Positions 19,608 to 31,000 of a DNA stretch of 64,000 nucleotides are shown one piece after another. Position 1 is the first letter of the stretch. The number at the start of each line of letters is the position of its first letter. The DNA is taken from NCBI GenBank assembly GCA_963711675.1, contig CAVQFB010000016.1, positions 124,001 to 188,000 of the forward strand, in the 5' to 3' direction. Origin of the DNA: CAVQFB01 sp963711675 (GTDB lineage Bacteria > Acidobacteriota > Terriglobia > Terriglobales > Acidobacteriaceae). Made by a program: the position numbers and the translations under genes. The notes beneath the pieces are model-generated. The model was given only the letters and a program-made list of their open reading frames with translations. It had not been told where the DNA came from and searched no databases.

Positions 19608-20253
19608 ATGAAGGACGACCCCACGAGATCGATTCGCGATAGCTACGATGTACTCGCGGACGAGTATGCCCGCCGGATTTTTGACGAGCTTCAGCACAAG
19701 CCGCGCGACCGCGAATTACTTGATCGCTTCGCCGCCGACGTGAAAGGACGGGGCGACGTTTGCGACATGGGTTGTGGTCCTGGTCAAGTTGCCCGCTACC
19801 TGCGCGACGCGGGTGCCAACATCTTCGGGCTGGATCTTTCTCCGCGAATGGTAGAACAGGCTCGACAGTTGAACCCCGACATCTCCTTCCGGGAAGGGAA
19901 CATGCTGGCCCTGGACCTTCCGGATGGAGCGCTTGCGGGAATCGCCGCCTTCTACGCCATCGTCAACATTCCCAAGGAATCTCTGCCCACGGTGTTTCGC
20001 GAGATGCAGCGAGTACTGCAGTCAGGCGGGTTGCTGCTACTCGCATTTCACACGGGCGACGAAACCCTTCACGAGGACGAATTGTGGGGGCGGCCTATCT
20101 CCATGGACTTCTTCCTTCTTGAGCCCGCCGCGATTCGACGCTCGCTGGAGAGATGCCGGGTTCGCAATTGAGGAGATCATCGAACGGGAACCTTATTCCC
20201 CGGAAGTGGAGTACCAGAGCCGAAGGGCTTACATCTTCGCGCGTAAGCCCTGA
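19608..20253 (+). CDS. class I SAM-dependent methyltransferase, frameshifted
   Basis: The SAM-binding motif VCDMGCGPGQVARYL and the following LDLSPRMVEQAR mark a class I methyltransferase of the UbiE/Methyltransf_11 type. In the written sequence the frame runs into a stop at 20171. Taking out one base near 20154 (GAGAGA-T-GCC) gives a continuous protein of about 215 residues with the natural end AGFAIEEIIEREPYSPEVEY…. The part lost without the correction is the final strand and helix of the fold. Start ATG 19608 (MKDDPTRS) was chosen over TTG 19578. The methyl acceptor is unknown. Confidence 0.75.
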
Positions 20254-20323
20254 AAGCGCAGTCTCCCTCATGCGGAGTTGCGTTGACTTGCCCTCGCCTC
20301 CCGCCTAACATTGGCCCGACTCC

Positions 20324-22738
20324 ATGATCGGCGAAACCATCTCTCACTACCGCATTGTCGAGAAGCTGGGCGGTGGCGGGATGGGTGTTGTCTACAAGGC
20401 AGAAGACACGCGGCTTGACCGCTTCGTAGCCCTGAAGTTTCTTCCTCAAGATTTGGCTCAAGACCACCAGGCGCTGGAGCGCTTCCGCCGTGAAGCCAAG
20501 GCCGCTTCGGCCCTCAACCATCCCAATATCTGCACCATCCATGACATCGGGGAGCAGGCTGGCCACGCCTTCATCGCCATGGAACTCCTGGAGGGAGAAA
20601 CGCTGAAGCGCCACATAGGCTTGCATCCTCTGGAGTCCGAAAAGCTACTCCCCCTTGCGATCGAGATCGCGGATGCACTCGATGCCGCTCATGCGGCTGG
20701 CATCGTGCATCGGGACATCAAGGCGGCGAACATCTTTGTGACCAAGCGCGGCCACGCCAAGATTCTTGACTTCGGAATCGCAAAAATGGACGCGAGCGGC
20801 CCAAAGCGAGAATCAAGCTCGGGTTCAGACGAACCGACACTCGCCGACAAAGAGCTGACCACAAACGGCAGCACCATGGGGACAGTCACCTATATGTCTC
20901 CTGAGCAGGTTGCCGGCAAGCCGCTGGATAGGCGGACTGACCTCTTCTCGTTCGGCGTAATCCTCTACGAGATGGCAACGGCTCGCTCCCCATTCGAGAG
21001 GGAGACCACGGGATCAACTTTTGGCGCCATCCTGCATGAGCCGCCCATCCCGCCCTCCCGGTTCAATCCAAAGTTGTCGCCCCGGCTGGAAGAGATCATC
21101 TTCAAGGCGCTGGAGAAGAACCGCGATCTGCGATATCAGCATGCCTCCGACATGCGAGCCGACTTACAGCGTCTCCAACGGGATACGGAGTCGGGTAAGT
21201 CTGTCACTGTGACCGAATCGGTGCCGGCTTATCGCGAAAGACGGTTTCCATGGGCCGCTGTCGGCGCCGTTGGCGTCATCGCTGCACTCGTGATTGCTCT
21301 CATGGTGTGGGGGGCAAGGCGCCGCCCCTCCGCCTCACCGGCCGGTTCCGCAAGCCTGAGAGCGATCGCGGTACTACCGTTCCAGAATGCTGGCTCCGAC
21401 AAAAACACGGATTTCCTGCAGCTCGCCTTGCCGGATGAGATTGCGACTACGTTGAGCTATGTGCCCTCTTTCTCGATCCGTCCCTTTGCCACGACTAGCA
21501 AGTACAACGGGCCGAACGTGGACTTGCAGCAGGCAGGCCGGGAGATGGGAGTGACCTCCATCGTGACGGGTCATTACCTCACCGAAGGCAACCAGTTGGA
21601 GGTCACACTGGAAGCGGTCGACGTGGCGAACAACCGCAGTGTCTGGCGAGATACGATTAGTGTTGCCGCGCTGGACAAGATTGCGATGCGGGACCTGGTC
21701 ACGTCGAGCGTTCGGCAGGGCCTCGTCCCTGTTCTTGGAGGATTGTCCGCGTCTGGGGGGGCAGAGACTAGGCCCAGCAACGAGCAGGCCTACGATTTGT
21801 ACTTGCGCAGCATCGCAGTTCCGCATGATGTTGCTCCCAACAAGGACGCGATCGCAATACTGGAGCGTGCAGTAAGTATTGACCCCAGCTATGCGCCCGT
21901 TTGGGAAGCTTTGGGGCGGCGGTATTACTTTGACGGTGCCTATGGTGACGGCGGGGAACCGATGCTCAAGCGTTCGGACTCCGCCATGGAACGTGCTTTG
22001 GCACTCGATCCAAACTTGATTTCTGCCGCTGGACTCTTGATCACTAACCAAACGGAGGGAGGCGACCTTGTACACGCCTATGCGCAAGCCGTGGCCCTCG
22101 TCAGGCGCCGCCCGAAAGACGCCATGGCCCGTTTCGCTCTGTCCTATGTCCTGCGCTATGCGGGACTGTTGGACGAATCGGCGCGCGAGTGTGACGCCGC
22201 TCTTGCCTTGGACCAGGCCAACTACCAGATTCGGTCATGCTCGGGAGTCTTTGCGCAACTAAACCAGCCAGAAAGGGCAATGGATTTCGTTCGTCTCGAT
22301 GCAGGCTCGCAATATGCTGCCATGCAAACCGCGGCTGTTCTCCTGGGCCAGGCTAAAGTCACCGAAGCGCGGCAAGCCATCCAGAGAGCGTCGGGGTCTC
22401 CGTTAGTAGGTCGCGATTTGTTGGAAACCTGCTTTGACCCCCAACGGTCCTCTCAATGCCACGCGGCGGCTCAAAAGGCCGAGAGTGCTGCGCTCGCAGG
22501 AACTGATGTGGAGCCTCGGTATTCCGTCGGGGCCTTGTTGTCATATTGTGGTCAGAAGGATGCCTCGGTTCGCCTGCTGCGGAACGCCATAGAGCACAAC
22601 TACTGCTCCTACACCGCCCTGCAAAAAGATCCTTTATTGGTGAAGCTCCGCGGGACCTCTGAGTTCAGCGGGTTGCTCTCCGCTGCCAAGGCGTGCCAGA
22701 ACAGGTTTCTGGCGGAGCGAAACCAGAGTTCCCAGTGA
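20324..22738 (+). CDS. transmembrane Ser/Thr protein kinase with TolB-like and TPR sensor region
   Basis: 804 residues. The kinase domain (about 8-275) has GGGGMGVVYKAED, the ATP lysine in VALKFLP, the catalytic loop IVHRDIKAANIF, DFGIAK and the GTVTYMSPEQ P+1 loop, so it should be active. One membrane helix lies at about 305-327. Outside comes a TolB/FlgO-like domain (IAVLPFQNAGSDKNTDFLQLALPDEI), then TPR-type helices to the end. This architecture is common in Acidobacteriota. It starts 70 nt after the methyltransferase gene. The signal and targets are not shown by context. Confidence 0.9.
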   Translation: MIGETISHYRIVEKLGGGGMGVVYKAEDTRLDRFVALKFLPQDLAQDHQALERFRREAKAASALNHPNICTIHDIGEQAGHAFIAMELLEGETLKRHIGLHPLESEKLLPLAIEIADALDAAHAAGIVHRDIKAANIFVTKRGHAKILDFGIAKMDASGPKRESSSGSDEPTLADKELTTNGSTMGTVTYMSPEQVAGKPLDRRTDLFSFGVILYEMATARSPFERETTGSTFGAILHEPPIPPSRFNPKLSPRLEEIIFKALEKNRDLRYQHASDMRADLQRLQRDTESGKSVTVTESVPAYRERRFPWAAVGAVGVIAALVIALMVWGARRRPSASPAGSASLRAIAVLPFQNAGSDKNTDFLQLALPDEIATTLSYVPSFSIRPFATTSKYNGPNVDLQQAGREMGVTSIVTGHYLTEGNQLEVTLEAVDVANNRSVWRDTISVAALDKIAMRDLVTSSVRQGLVPVLGGLSASGGAETRPSNEQAYDLYLRSIAVPHDVAPNKDAIAILERAVSIDPSYAPVWEALGRRYYFDGAYGDGGEPMLKRSDSAMERALALDPNLISAAGLLITNQTEGGDLVHAYAQAVALVRRRPKDAMARFALSYVLRYAGLLDESARECDAALALDQANYQIRSCSGVFAQLNQPERAMDFVRLDAGSQYAAMQTAAVLLGQAKVTEARQAIQRASGSPLVGRDLLETCFDPQRSSQCHAAAQKAESAALAGTDVEPRYSVGALLSYCGQKDASVRLLRNAIEHNYCSYTALQKDPLLVKLRGTSEFSGLLSAAKACQNRFLAERNQSSQ

Positions 22739-22787
22739 AAAGTGAGAGATGATACCCAGGCATTCCTAAGCCAATGCCCAGCCTTGC

Positions 22788-25148
22788 CTAGAAGCTAGTC
22801 TCCAAACGGACGGCGTAGCTACGCGGCGGCGCGATGGCGTTGCCGGAGAAAAGACCGGCAAAGTCGATCAAGTTCAACCGGTTGTTCAGGTTCTGCACGT
22901 CGGCTTGCAGGCGCATCGTGACGCGATCTTTCTTCAACACCTCGGCGCCGGCAGACGCATTCAAAGATAAGGATGGCCGCACGCGGCCCGTGGCGAAGTT
23001 CACTCGATCGACGATCGCCTGCCCGAATTGCGCGACCGCGTTCTGTTGCGTGCCGGTGAATGCAAAGGGAAGGCCGCTTCCGTATTCTGTTCCGAATGCG
23101 ACCCACGCTTTGGGCACGAGCTGGTAACGGAATCTAGTGCGCATCGTGTTGCGCTGATCCTGCGAGACCCAGAAGCGGCCGTTGGTCTGGCTCAGAGCGT
23201 TGCTGGCGTCGTCGCCAAGGAACAGGCCTCCCGTAACCGGCAGATACGCCGAGCCAACCATGTAGGAATAGCTGGCAAAACCGGAGAGTCGCCGCCACAG
23301 ATGTGGGACGCTTAGCTTGGCCTCCGCACCGTAGATATTGGCCTTCTCGAACGCTATGGGAAAACTGACTGCAGTGTCGAGGAGCTGGTCATCATCGGCG
23401 AAGCTGTTTACGCGCCGGTTGAAGCCGTTTACGTCGAGGCTCATCACCTTGAATAGGCCCTTGGTCGCGCCGACTTCGTAATAATCTCCGTGAGAGGGTT
23501 TTACCGGCAAGCGCAAAACCTGGTCGTTCAGCGAGACCACTGCCGGAGAACTGGAGAGCAGGATGTTCTCAAAGTCAGGAGTCTGGAACACCCGGTCATA
23601 CGAGGCATGGATCAGCAGATCGGCCGACGAAATGTAGCGCGCGATTCCCAGCCGCGGGCTGACCGCATTCTGATTCACGATGAGCTGGTAATGATCCCAC
23701 CGAAGTCCGGCGCTGACCGTCCATTTGCCCAGGCGTATCTGGTCCTGCACGAAGGCCGACTGTTCGAGATCCGGACGATTCCCCACGAAGCTGAACGATG
23801 CCGGAGTGCCGGGAGCGAACTGCGTGAAGTCTGTGATCTGGTAGCTGAACTTCTCGCGAAGAAACACGGCATCGGACTCGACACCGGCTTTCCATTCCTG
23901 ATTGCCATGATGAACAGACACAGTGCCCTTGAAATAGCCTTCCCTGAATCCGTTATCCTGAAACGCGACGATCGGCGTGGAGAAGGCATTGGAGAACGTG
24001 CCTTCCGAGGCGTCTCGCACCATCCCTCGAAAGTCTCCCAGCACATCCGCGGAAAATACATGCTGATAGGAGACCATGCCCATGGTCTCGAAGTTGTTCC
24101 GATCCTGGCGCTGGCCTGCGGTCTCCTGCACCAGTTCATTGGGGACGAGAAAGCGTGAAAGTTCGTGCCGCACTACAAAGCTCAGGCGATCACGCGGGTT
24201 CAGATCGCGCTCGTAGTTCAGGGCGAAGTCCCCGGTCGTGCCTGTGTTGGTGTAATTCTGGAGCACGGGAGGATTCAGATAGCGGTCGGTCATGCTGCCG
24301 TTGGCGCTGGCGCCCAGGGTATTTTTGCCCCAGCCATACTGCAGCGCTCCAAAAGCCTGGCCCGTGTCGAAACTGCCGCCGGAAAGATCGAAATCCCCGT
24401 GCAGTCCGGGCCGCGTATCGCGCACCGTGTTGATCTCAATCACCCCGCCCATTTTTCTTCCGTATTCGGCCGGAATGCCAGCCGTATAGACGCTCATGGA
24501 TTGAACATCGGAGGCCTCAATCTCGGGTCCGAAACTGGGAGAGCGATTCTCGGTCAGGGGAATTCCGTCGACCACAAACTGCGTCTGATACTCTGAGCCC
24601 CGCGGATGCAGCACGGCGTTGCCTTCGTAGAGCCAGCCCGGCTGGGAGTTGACCAGGTCCTGCAGTGAGCGGCCGGGAAGAGAAGCGACTCGGGTGTCGA
24701 TCTCGTCGGACCCGATGCGATTGATTGTGCCGGTGCGATGTGGGTCAATCAGGGTTTCGTCGATCGCATTTACCGTAACGGCAGTGCTTAAAGGAGAAAT
24801 ACTGAGTGTGAACTGATGCTCGGTCGGAACGGCAGATCGAATCTCCACAGAATCATTGAGGTCGGCAAATCCTTCCCGCCGTACTTCCAGTCGGTAGAAC
24901 CCAAACGGCAGGCCTTTCACCACCAGGCTTCCCACTTCGTCGGTGCGGAGACTCTTCCGGAACCGGTTCATCTCGCTTACCAGTTCGACCGTGCTCTTCA
25001 AACCAAGGCCATCGGGATCGGTCACCCTCAGGCGCAACTCACCCGTGTTGCTCTGTCCAAAAAGGCTGGCGGTCAACACGGCGAGGGCCAAGCAAGCACT
25101 TATCCTCGACGTGACAATACCAAGCCGCCCGTGAGTCCTACCCAACAT
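22788..25148 (-). CDS. TonB-dependent outer membrane receptor with carboxypeptidase-regulatory domain
   Basis: 786 residues from the chosen ATG, with a signal peptide ending near SLFGQ. An N-terminal CarboxypepD_reg-like beta-sandwich (about 30-110: GELRLRVTDPDGLGLKSTVELV) is followed by a plug (about 130-230, with LQDLVNSQPGWL and YQTQFVVDGIPLTENRSP) and a beta-barrel that ends in phenylalanine (LETSF), the usual outer-membrane insertion signal. No clear TonB box was found, and the ligand is unknown. A longer frame begins 20 codons upstream, but its extra residues do not resemble a signal peptide. It converges with the Ser/Thr kinase gene and diverges from the efflux operon. Confidence 0.87.
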   Translation of the reverse strand: MLGRTHGRLGIVTSRISACLALAVLTASLFGQSNTGELRLRVTDPDGLGLKSTVELVSEMNRFRKSLRTDEVGSLVVKGLPFGFYRLEVRREGFADLNDSVEIRSAVPTEHQFTLSISPLSTAVTVNAIDETLIDPHRTGTINRIGSDEIDTRVASLPGRSLQDLVNSQPGWLYEGNAVLHPRGSEYQTQFVVDGIPLTENRSPSFGPEIEASDVQSMSVYTAGIPAEYGRKMGGVIEINTVRDTRPGLHGDFDLSGGSFDTGQAFGALQYGWGKNTLGASANGSMTDRYLNPPVLQNYTNTGTTGDFALNYERDLNPRDRLSFVVRHELSRFLVPNELVQETAGQRQDRNNFETMGMVSYQHVFSADVLGDFRGMVRDASEGTFSNAFSTPIVAFQDNGFREGYFKGTVSVHHGNQEWKAGVESDAVFLREKFSYQITDFTQFAPGTPASFSFVGNRPDLEQSAFVQDQIRLGKWTVSAGLRWDHYQLIVNQNAVSPRLGIARYISSADLLIHASYDRVFQTPDFENILLSSSPAVVSLNDQVLRLPVKPSHGDYYEVGATKGLFKVMSLDVNGFNRRVNSFADDDQLLDTAVSFPIAFEKANIYGAEAKLSVPHLWRRLSGFASYSYMVGSAYLPVTGGLFLGDDASNALSQTNGRFWVSQDQRNTMRTRFRYQLVPKAWVAFGTEYGSGLPFAFTGTQQNAVAQFGQAIVDRVNFATGRVRPSLSLNASAGAEVLKKDRVTMRLQADVQNLNNRLNLIDFAGLFSGNAIAPPRSYAVRLETSF

Positions 25149-25505
25149 AAGCTCCGATTCTCGCGTCTGCGGGGCTTGAATGCAAGGTTCCGTTGGTGCG
25201 ACACCCACTACTATCGTCCAAAGAATTACCCCACGAGCACCAGTGTCGACGGGGTTTGGAGACTCTTTACGCAGGCACCCCGCCTCGTTGACAAACCATC
25301 AGTCATCGCGTACCGTTCCCACTCTAAGTTGAAGGCTAGAAGCCACTTTTCTGAGGATGGCTTCCCGGCGTTGCGGTCTCACCCAGCGCTTGTCCAATGG
25401 TTCCCGAGCCCAAATCGGGGGCAGATTCAGTGGATATAACTGCGACTGATGTGTATTCGGGTCATCGGGTTCTAGTACCAGGTTGGCAATTTTGCAGGAA
25501 GGGAC
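25149..25505. other. divergent intergenic region, TonB receptor / efflux operon
   Basis: 357 nt carrying promoters for both sides by position. On the plus strand TTGACA at 25288-25293 is followed after 17 nt by TACCGT at 25311-25316, a fair -35 with a weak -10. No operator palindrome or regulator gene was seen beside the efflux genes. Confidence 0.35.
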
Positions 25506-26867
25506 ATGTTCGGAGTGTCATCATCTAGAAAAGGACTACTGGTCATCCTGATCCTTGCTGTGACATTCCTGTCGCAGGAGGCTGCCGCTCAGGATGCGAG
25601 CGAACCTGCTCCCCTGCTGACCCTGGACGATGCAATTCAGCTGGCCATTGCCAACAATCGATCGCTGAAGATTGCCAGCCTGAACATAGACGTGTCGAAG
25701 TGGCAGGTCGCCGCCGCCAAGACCAAACGCCTGCCGGCCTTCAATACCTACCTCTTCGGCTCCGGTCAGCTGGTTCCGCTCGACTTTACCTTCAAGGAAG
25801 GCTCGCTGGGACTTCTCGGAGGGAAACCCAACCCGTCGCGCGATATCTCGATCAGCCCCTCACAAAGTTTCACGGCATATGTAGTAGCCCAGGCGCAGCA
25901 GCCGTTATCCCAGCTCTACAAGATTAATCTCGGGATCAGGGAGCAACGGCTTGCAGGCGACTATTCCAGCCAGGAGTTTCGCTCCAAGCGCCAGTCAGTA
26001 GTAGCTCAGGTGAAGCAGGCTTACTACGCAATCCTGCAAGCGGAGAGTGCACTTGAAGCCACTGAGGCCGGCGTCAAGCACTACCAGGAATTCGACCGCC
26101 TCATGCAGCAGTACCTCTCACAGGAGGTGGTGCTCAAATCCGAGAGCCTGGACGTGAAGGCCAAACTGGCACAAGCCCAATATCAGGTCGTGCAGTTGCG
26201 CAACAATCTGCAGACCGGCAAGGAACAGCTCAACGATTTGCTGGGACGCGATCTGAGCGTCGATTTTCGAACCCAGCAGGTTGCCACAATCACGTCCGAG
26301 GAAGGCGATTTGAAACTTGCTCAGCAAACCGCTCTCACCCAGCGTCCGGAGATCAAGGAAGCTGAGATCGGCGTGAAGAAGGCCGACTATGACCGGAAAA
26401 TCGCCAAGGCGGATTACATCCCTGATGTCGGTCTGGCGGTCCACTACATCGCACCACTCAACGTTCCCATTGTTCCTCAGAATATTGCAAGTGCGGGCGT
26501 CGAGCTCAGCTGGGAGCCGTTCGAGTGGGGCCGTCGCAAGGACGTTATCAACCAGAAGAAACTGGCGCTGGAGCAGAGCCAATACCAACTGAAGGACGCT
26601 CAGTCAAAGGTCCTGCTGGATGTGAATAACCGCTTTCGCAAGCTGGATGAGTCGCGTGTTCTTTTGGGCGTGGCCAAGGTCGCACGCGACGCCGCCAACG
26701 AGAAACTGAAGGAAGTGACCGACAAGTTCGGGCAACAGGCGGTCCTGCTGCGGGATGTTTTGCAGCAACAAGCTGCCGTAGCCAGCGCAAACAGTGATTA
26801 CGAACAGGCCCTCCTGTCGTTCTGGACGGCGAAGGCGGACTTCGAGAAATCATTGGGGGAGGACTAA
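25506..26867 (+). CDS. TolC-family outer membrane efflux protein
   Basis: 453 residues with a signal peptide (about 1-28, ending AAA). Two repeated helical OEP domains have the usual starts (LTLDDAIQLAIANNRSLKIA and LKLAQQTALTQRPEIKEAEI) and long coiled segments. It should form the trimeric outer membrane channel of the pump encoded next. AAGGGA lies just before the ATG. Its stop shares one base with the start of the adaptor gene, so the two are co-translated. Confidence 0.92.
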   Translation: MFGVSSSRKGLLVILILAVTFLSQEAAAQDASEPAPLLTLDDAIQLAIANNRSLKIASLNIDVSKWQVAAAKTKRLPAFNTYLFGSGQLVPLDFTFKEGSLGLLGGKPNPSRDISISPSQSFTAYVVAQAQQPLSQLYKINLGIREQRLAGDYSSQEFRSKRQSVVAQVKQAYYAILQAESALEATEAGVKHYQEFDRLMQQYLSQEVVLKSESLDVKAKLAQAQYQVVQLRNNLQTGKEQLNDLLGRDLSVDFRTQQVATITSEEGDLKLAQQTALTQRPEIKEAEIGVKKADYDRKIAKADYIPDVGLAVHYIAPLNVPIVPQNIASAGVELSWEPFEWGRRKDVINQKKLALEQSQYQLKDAQSKVLLDVNNRFRKLDESRVLLGVAKVARDAANEKLKEVTDKFGQQAVLLRDVLQQQAAVASANSDYEQALLSFWTAKADFEKSLGED

Positions 26868-28015
26868 TGGCCGTGAACCGTGACGCCGTGACTCCAACGC
26901 TACGCTTATTCACGTTAGCAATCGCGGGACTGCTTGCCCTGACCCTTGCTGCCTGCAGCCCGGCCAATTCCACTCCGAAGCCGCTGCCCCCCGTGCGCAC
27001 AGCCGAAGTGCAGACCATCCAGGTCGGCAGCACGGTCAGGTATTCGGCGAATATCGTGCCCTATGCGCAAGTCGATTTGGCCTTCAAGTCTGCGGGATAT
27101 GTGGACAGTATTCTCCAGGTCAAGGGAGCCGACGGCCGGGTGCGCAATGTGGACGAAGGCGATTGGGTGACAAAGGGCACGGTGCTGGCCGTCGTTCACC
27201 AGCAGGACTATCTCGACAAGCTGGATCAAGCGAACGCGCAGCTGGCGCGAGCGCAAGCGGAATATGACAAAGCGAAGTTGAGCTTTGACCGCACGTCCGC
27301 GCTCTATGCCACACAGAGCGCGACCAAGCCCGACTTCGACTCCGCCAAAGCCCAGCTTGATAGCACCGCAGCGACGGTGAGCAGCGCGAAAGCGCAGATC
27401 AGCGAGGCCCAGGTCGCGCTCGGCTATGCCTCGTTAAAAGCGCCTTTTGACGGGTGGATCGTCAAGCGCGGCGTTGACGTCGGCAGTCTGGTGGGTCCGG
27501 CGACGAATGGCTTCTCGATCGCGGATACCAGATCCGTAAAAGCAGTGTTCGGCGTGCCAGACACTTCGATGCAGCGGGTGAAGTTGGGTCAGCGGCAGGC
27601 AATTACGACAGACGCTGTGCCGGGCGAATTCGAAGGGCATGTTTCCACTATTTCTCCCGCGGCGGACCCAAAGAGCCGGGTCTATTCCGTCGAAGTCACG
27701 ATTGCCAACCCGCAAAACCGGTTGAAATCGGGCATGATTGCGTCGCTTTCGTTGGGCGGAGAGGAACTGCCGCATCCGGTTGTCGCCGTTCCTCTCGCCG
27801 CGGTCATTCGCGATCCGCAACAACAGAATAATTTCGCAGTGCTCGTCGTGGATGGCGCGGGAGACACGGTGACGGCGCGCGCACGCACAGTCACACTGGG
27901 TGACGCTTACGGAAACATGATTGAGGTTACCGGCGGAGTCAAGCAGGGTGAGCGTGTCGTCACTACGGGCGTAACGTTGATCAAGAGTGGCGACCAGGTG
28001 CGCGTCATACCCTGA
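26867..28015 (+). CDS. RND efflux periplasmic adaptor (MFP), lipoprotein
   Basis: 382 residues. The lipobox LAAC (cysteine at about residue 28) predicts a lipid anchor. Barrel-sandwich halves flank a coiled-coil hairpin (about 125-190, YLDKLDQANAQLARAQAEYDKAKL), with FDGWIVKRGVDVGSLV as the second lipoyl half and a beta-barrel after it. This is the membrane-fusion subunit that joins the RND pump to the TolC channel. It overlaps the TolC gene by one base and lies 44 nt before the pump gene. Confidence 0.92.
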   Translation: MAVNRDAVTPTLRLFTLAIAGLLALTLAACSPANSTPKPLPPVRTAEVQTIQVGSTVRYSANIVPYAQVDLAFKSAGYVDSILQVKGADGRVRNVDEGDWVTKGTVLAVVHQQDYLDKLDQANAQLARAQAEYDKAKLSFDRTSALYATQSATKPDFDSAKAQLDSTAATVSSAKAQISEAQVALGYASLKAPFDGWIVKRGVDVGSLVGPATNGFSIADTRSVKAVFGVPDTSMQRVKLGQRQAITTDAVPGEFEGHVSTISPAADPKSRVYSVEVTIANPQNRLKSGMIASLSLGGEELPHPVVAVPLAAVIRDPQQQNNFAVLVVDGAGDTVTARARTVTLGDAYGNMIEVTGGVKQGERVVTTGVTLIKSGDQVRVIP

Positions 28016-28059
28016 CAATGCGGTTCGAGTAGGAGCTTTCGGCCTTCTGAGCTTTGCCC

Positions 28060-31000
28060 ATGGCGCATAAAACTGATGCCGAGCTGATCGCGCACACTCA
28101 TAACACTGCTCGTTTCTTCACCGAGCACCGGCAGGTCGCGCTCATCCTCTTGTTGGGGACGTTTGTATGGGGTTGGTACGGCTACCATCACATGCCGAAG
28201 CGCAAGGACCCGAGCCTTCCTGTGCGCGTCGCAGTGGCCAGCACCCAGTGGCCGGGAGCCACTGCACAAGAGGTCGAACAGCTCGTTACCCGCCCGATCG
28301 AGCAGACCGTTGCACAAAACGCTTTCCTCAAACCACCCATCCCGTCTGACTTCAGCATTCGATCGATCAGCTTTCCTGGCCTATCCCTCGTTTACGTACA
28401 GCTCGACGACAACTTGAAGGACACGCGCAAGCAGTTCAGCGACATGAATCTCAAGCTGAATGCGCTCAACGGACGGCTCCCGCAAGGGGCTGGACCGATC
28501 CTGTTCAACAGCGATTTTGGTGACACCTCCGCTCTGATGCTCACGGTGGCAAGTCCCCGCGTCGGGCCAGTCGAGGTGGCGATCAGGGCGCAGTCGATCC
28601 GCAAAGCCATCGAGCAGGTGCGCGCTTCCGAGTCGAAACATGCTGCCCAACCGCGTGTGAGCATCGTCTACTGCTTCCCGCAGTCGGTGTCGGTCGATCT
28701 GGTCAGTGACTCCTTCAACTACATCGCGCAGTTGGCCTTGCAACGTAAACTGCTGTCGGATCCTCATGTTTTGCAAGGGTCGGGCTTCGTCGGTCTGGAT
28801 GTCAGCTCTCAGCTCAGTGACGAAGATCTGCGGACCTGGGGAGATCGCTTGGTCCAGGAGCGGTTGCATCGGTCCGAAATTCATCCCGACACTTGGCCAG
28901 CCGCCTTCATTCGCGATCCCCAGGACACAGAAGCCAAACTGGCAGCGGTGGCGGGGGACAAGTATTCCTATCGCGAACTCGATGACTTCACCGACCTGAT
29001 CGGCCGCACGCTTCAGGGTGCACCTGAGGTCTCGAAGATCGAGCGCAAGGGTGTGCTCCCGGAGCAAGTCTTTCTGGATTATTCCCAGGAGCGGCTGGCG
29101 GAATACGGGATAAAGCCCTCCGGTCTCAAAGACATTCTGGGCGCACGCAACATCACCCAGCCCGGGGGAACGCTGGAGGTTGGATCTAAAAGCGTTCTGA
29201 TCAATCCCTCCGGGAAGTTCAAAGACATCCGATCGATTGGCGATGTCATCATCGGCACGTCATCCACGGCGGCACACAGCCCCGTCTACCTGCGCGACCT
29301 GGTCGACATTTCACGCGGATACCAGAGTCCGCCACAATACCTGAACTATCTCACCTGGCGCGACAACGCCGGAAAATGGAACCGCAGTCGCGCTATCACC
29401 ATCGCGGTCCAAATGAAGGATGGCGAACAGATCGACCAGTTTGGAAAGAGCGTGGACGCGAAACTGGCCGACGTGAAGAGTTACCTTCCCGAAGATCTGG
29501 TGATCGCTCGGACTTCTGACCAGCCGTTGCAGGTGAAAGAAAACCTCGACCTGTTCATGGATGCCTTGTATGAAGCGATCGCCCTGGTTGTGATCGTTTC
29601 GCTGATCGGATTTTGGGAGTGGCGTTCGGCGCTCCTGATGGCCATCTCTATCCCGATCACACTGGCCATGACGTTCGGGATGATGTACATCCTGGGAATC
29701 GACCTGCAGCAGGTCTCGGTGGCCACGCTGATCATTGCGCTGGGTTTGCTGGTCGACGATCCCGTGGTCGCCGGCGATTCCATCAAGCGAATGCTGGCGG
29801 ATGGCCACCCGAATATCGTTGCCGCCTGGCTGGGCCCAACCAAGCTAGCCACTGCTATCCTCTACGCCACGGTTACGAATATCGTGGCCTACGTGCCATT
29901 CTTGCTCGTGACTGGCAGCACGGGCGAATTTCTTTACAGCTTGCCCATCGTCATGACCTGTTCGCTGGTGGCGTCGCGGCTGGCTTCGATGACGTTCATT
30001 CCTTTCCTCGGCTACTACATTCTGCGACCCGATAAGGGGCCCGAGCCCACCATTGAAGAGCGGCGGAACGGGCGCTTCATGCGCTATTACGTGATCGCAG
30101 CGAGATATTCGATCGAACATCGCTGGAAGTTCTTCATCGGATCACTCGCCTTCCTGCTCATCGGCGCCGTGATTTTTTCCCAATTGAAGCTGGCATTTTT
30201 CCCCGAGGACGTTCAGTACTGGTCTTACGTCGACGTGTGGTTGCCGAATGACGTTAATCTGGGCACGACCAATCAGACCGCGCAAAAGGTGGAGCAGACC
30301 ATCCGAGAAGAGGCCGAGAAGTATGGCCGCGCGCATCCCGACAAGGATGGAAAGCCGGCTCACATCTTGAAGTACGTTACGGCTTTTGTCGGCGGCGGCG
30401 GCCCGCGTTTCTGGTTCTCGGCCTCGCCCCAACTGCAGCAGCTCAACTACGCCCAGGTCATCACCGAGCTCACGGACAAGGAGCTTACGCCGGTGTTCGT
30501 TCGACAATTGCAGCCGGTGCTGACGGCCAACGTGCCCGGCGCTCGCCTCGACGTGCGGCAATTGCTGACCAACCCGATTGACTACCCGATTGAAATACGC
30601 ATATCCAGCGCCGCCGACGTCAGCGCGGCCCAGGAGCCTGAGGACATACGGACGTTGCGGCGGCTCGCCGGTCAGGTGGAAGACATACTCCGCAGTATTC
30701 CCGTCGCGGATCGGGTTCGAAACGAGTGGGGAGAGGAGAGCGCGCAAATCAAGCTCAAGATCGAACCCGATCGCGCCAACCTCGCGGGGATTACGAACTA
30801 CGATGTGGCCACTTCATCTTCAGCTGCGATCAGCGGCACTCCAGTGGCAGCCCTGCAGGAAGGCCAGAAGCAAATTGCTGTCGTGGCTCGCCTGCGCATG
30901 AACGAGCGGGCACAGCTTTCCGATCTACAAAACCTTTATGTGTACGGATCGCAGGCCGACACCAAAATTCCGCTCGTGCAGGTTTCGGAGATCGAGACGA

